DNA from: Notospermus geniculatus
Lineage: Eukaryota; Nemertea; Pilidiophora; Heteronemertea; Lineidae
Length of the DNA: 64,000 nt
NCBI GenBank assembly: GCA_002633025.1
Contig: NMRB01000152.1
Location: 513,529 to 577,528, forward strand
Direction of reading: 5' to 3'
Shown: piece after piece, positions 62,181 through 64,000 of the stretch
Position numbering within the stretch: the first letter of the stretch is position 1
How the letters are laid out: each line of letters opens with the position of its first letter
The notes under the pieces: generated by a model
What the model saw: only the letters and a program-made list of their open reading frames with translations
What the model was told of the DNA's origin: nothing
Databases searched by the model: none
Made by a program: the position numbers and the translations under genes

Positions 62181-62779
62181 CAGGGTCTCCGCCAGAGGGT
62201 ACTTTGGGTACAAATAAAGTACCCTAAAGAAATTTGAGGGTACGATATAGTACCCTGAATGGATGCGAAATCGCTGTAATGGAAAGCTAGTCTAGGACTT
62301 TGGACTGGGAATAAAATCAAGATATCCGTTTTTTTGTGTTTTGCTGAGTAGTATTGACCATCAGAGGTGGTGTGCTCTTCACATTTTAATAATAAAACTA
62401 GGTGTCCCTTCTTTTTCATCTCCAGTCACTGTTTGTGATGATTAGACACAAAACCGTCTCCAGAGTAACATTGAGAAAATAGTTTGCTGTGCTGGTTTGC
62501 TTAGTCACTGGAGGACGTGGTTGACCTAGAAATTCTGAAACTACAAAGTTCAGTAATTAAAAATGGGTGGAAGTCAAAACAACAGATTTCAAGTCATGAG
62601 TATTTTATTTACAATATGTAGCATCCATAAACAAAGGATCCATGAAATTTACGACATCAGGTAAGAAGGATTGGGCGAGGAAACTTTTGCAGTTGATGAA
62701 CACTGCACACCATGAATGATACATTCAGTAAAATATTATACCTAAGCGTACCCTGTAAAAAAATCCTGCGGAAACCCTG
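62181..62779. mobile_element. Putative hAT-like non-autonomous element
   Basis: The left end 'cagggtctccgcc...ggtactttgggtac' and right end 'gtaccctgtaaaaaaatcct...gcggaaaccctg' are inverted (CAGGGTyTCCGC). The interior holds repeated 'ggtac' and 'gtaccct' words and no coding frame. Confidence 0.55.
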
Positions 62780-63474
62780 ACCTTCTGGCCTGGCCTAGGC
62801 ATGCCTACTGAAGCCAGTGGGCCACTGAAAATTTTATAGGCCTAGGGCTAGGCTAGGCCTAGCTTAGTTCTGATCTCAGCCAAAGCCAGCAGCAGCATGA
62901 CGCCAACAATCATGAGCAGTGCTCTGCCATCATCATCTCTGTGCCTCTCCTCTGCTCTGCTCTTTCTTAATTCTTTGGCTTGCCTTTTTTGCTTCATTTC
63001 ATCTTCATTCGTTAGGCAGTAGGCCTAGGCATGCTAGGGCCTATGTCATCATATCATCATGATCATGCAACTCATCTCACATGCTCATGCTTTTTTGTCT
63101 GGGATCATCATCATGACCATGATGACATGGGGATCTGCATGCATGCATGCATGCACATGTCGATGTCCGATGATGATGCATCTCAATTCTCATCTGATCA
63201 TGCTGATCTGGGAAGTCTGGCCTGGGTCTGGCCTGGGACTGGGTCTCGAGTGGGATCATCATTCATTCATGATGATGGATTGGGCTATTACCTTGCAACC
63301 CTGGCCTTGTAATTATAACGTGTGACCAAAATCGAAATTGATCGTGACGAAATTTAGATTTTTAAGCGATTCCAAGCATTACAAACTCCATCTTACATGC
63401 CAAACATGTCAAACAGCAGTACACACATCCATGACATCACATGTACATGTACTAAAAGTTGTGTATATGTTGCC

Positions 63475-63768
63475 TGGCAGCTTTTGAGGCGTAAATCCGT
63501 GTTACGCGCCCATTGATTGGTGCAAGAAGAGTATACGCCAATAAATCCTCCAATGACATTACGTGTACTATGAGGCGTTGCTAGAACGCAATCGTCTTCG
63601 ACTCGGAAGCTTTCGGCAACCTTCGGGCAGCCATTATAAGCACCTCGTCCGNTGGCAGCTTTTGAGGCGTAAATCCGTGTTACGCGCCCATTGATTGGTG
63701 CAAGAAGAGTATACGCCAATAAATCCTCCAATGAAATTACGTGTACTATGAGGCGTTGCTAGAACGCG
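63475..63768. repeat. Local direct duplication across a single-N join
   Basis: Bases 63475-63589 ('tggcagcttttgaggcgtaa...gttgctagaacgc') recur at 63653-63768 with one or two changes. The second copy begins exactly one base after the N. The 62 bases between (63590-63651) are unique. This looks like overlapping contig ends left unmerged. Confidence 0.85.
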
Positions 63769-64000
63769 CACCTGTTCACGCATGCGTGTTTGTCGCAGTA
63801 TTACTATACAGTTTGTCCTATTTCAATATTTTATGACACCACTAAGCTGCAAAGAACCTCCTTTTAGGCATATAAAAAATATTCTGGGCCTAAGACTCAA
63901 CAGATAAATTGGACCTATTCCTGAACCCGCGTTTTTTAGGCTGACTCTGCTGATGTGACGCCCTCGATATGGGAATGAAACCTGATACCACATGAATTAA

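Larger units (their letters stand above)
62061..64000. other. Upstream region of HYDIN
   Basis: It contains a putative DNA transposon (62181-62779), a 'catgatcatcat'-type low-complexity tract (about 63040-63280) and a local duplication around a single N (63652). A 5' non-coding HYDIN exon must lie here or beyond, since exon 1 has a 3' splice site at 62061. I could not place it. I see no other gene. Confidence 0.5.

Noticed and set aside
63031-63325. Open frames rich in Met, His and Asp
   Set aside because: They come from 'catgatcatcat' low-complexity sequence that reads in several frames.

Overview
The window is nuclear DNA of an animal. It has GT-AG introns on both strands, a very large axonemal gene, tRNA-derived SINEs and many short inverted-repeat elements. 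Frequent 'aggccta' and 'accggta' words, dense MITEs and apparently strong heterozygosity suggest a marine invertebrate, perhaps an echinoderm, hemichordate or amphioxus. The phylum is inferred, not shown.

Two genes are recognisable. A cytochrome b5 gene lies on the + strand (638-4026, six coding exons, 134 residues). It has the heme-binding HPGG and GHS segments and a C-terminal membrane anchor, and its HPGG motif sits on a 37-base microexon. Convergent to it, on the - strand from 62040 down to 9413, is the whole coding region of HYDIN, the giant ASH/MSP-domain protein of the ciliary central pair. I placed 93 coding exons by reading frame, GT-AG boundaries and phase, and checked that lengths and phases join. 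One exon is cut by the only long gap (55321-55701).

The main anomaly is a direct repeat of about 13 kb inside HYDIN. Block A (16447-29306) and block B (29549-42537) each hold the same 22 exons (4740 coding bases, 1580 codons). Both are intact and near-identical, and the join is in frame. Counting one block, the protein is about 5,290 residues plus the gap, close to vertebrate HYDIN at about 5,100. Counting both it is about 6,870. The blocks differ by insertion or absence of whole transposable elements and by scattered substitutions, as two alleles would. Two single-N joins elsewhere (42929, 63652) also carry unmerged local duplications. I favour unmerged haplotypes over a real tandem duplication, but the sequence alone cannot exclude a real one.

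Layout: 1-519 MITE; 638-4026 cytochrome b5; 4027-8897 intergenic, repeat-rich; 8898-9412 putative HYDIN 3' UTR; 9413-16289 HYDIN C-terminal exons; 16447-29306 block A; 29306-29548 truncated element at the seam; 29549-42537 block B; 42538-62040 HYDIN N-terminal two fifths, including the adenylate-kinase-like domain; 62061-64000 upstream region with a putative transposon, low-complexity DNA and a local duplication. I see no prokaryotic, viral or CRISPR-like system.
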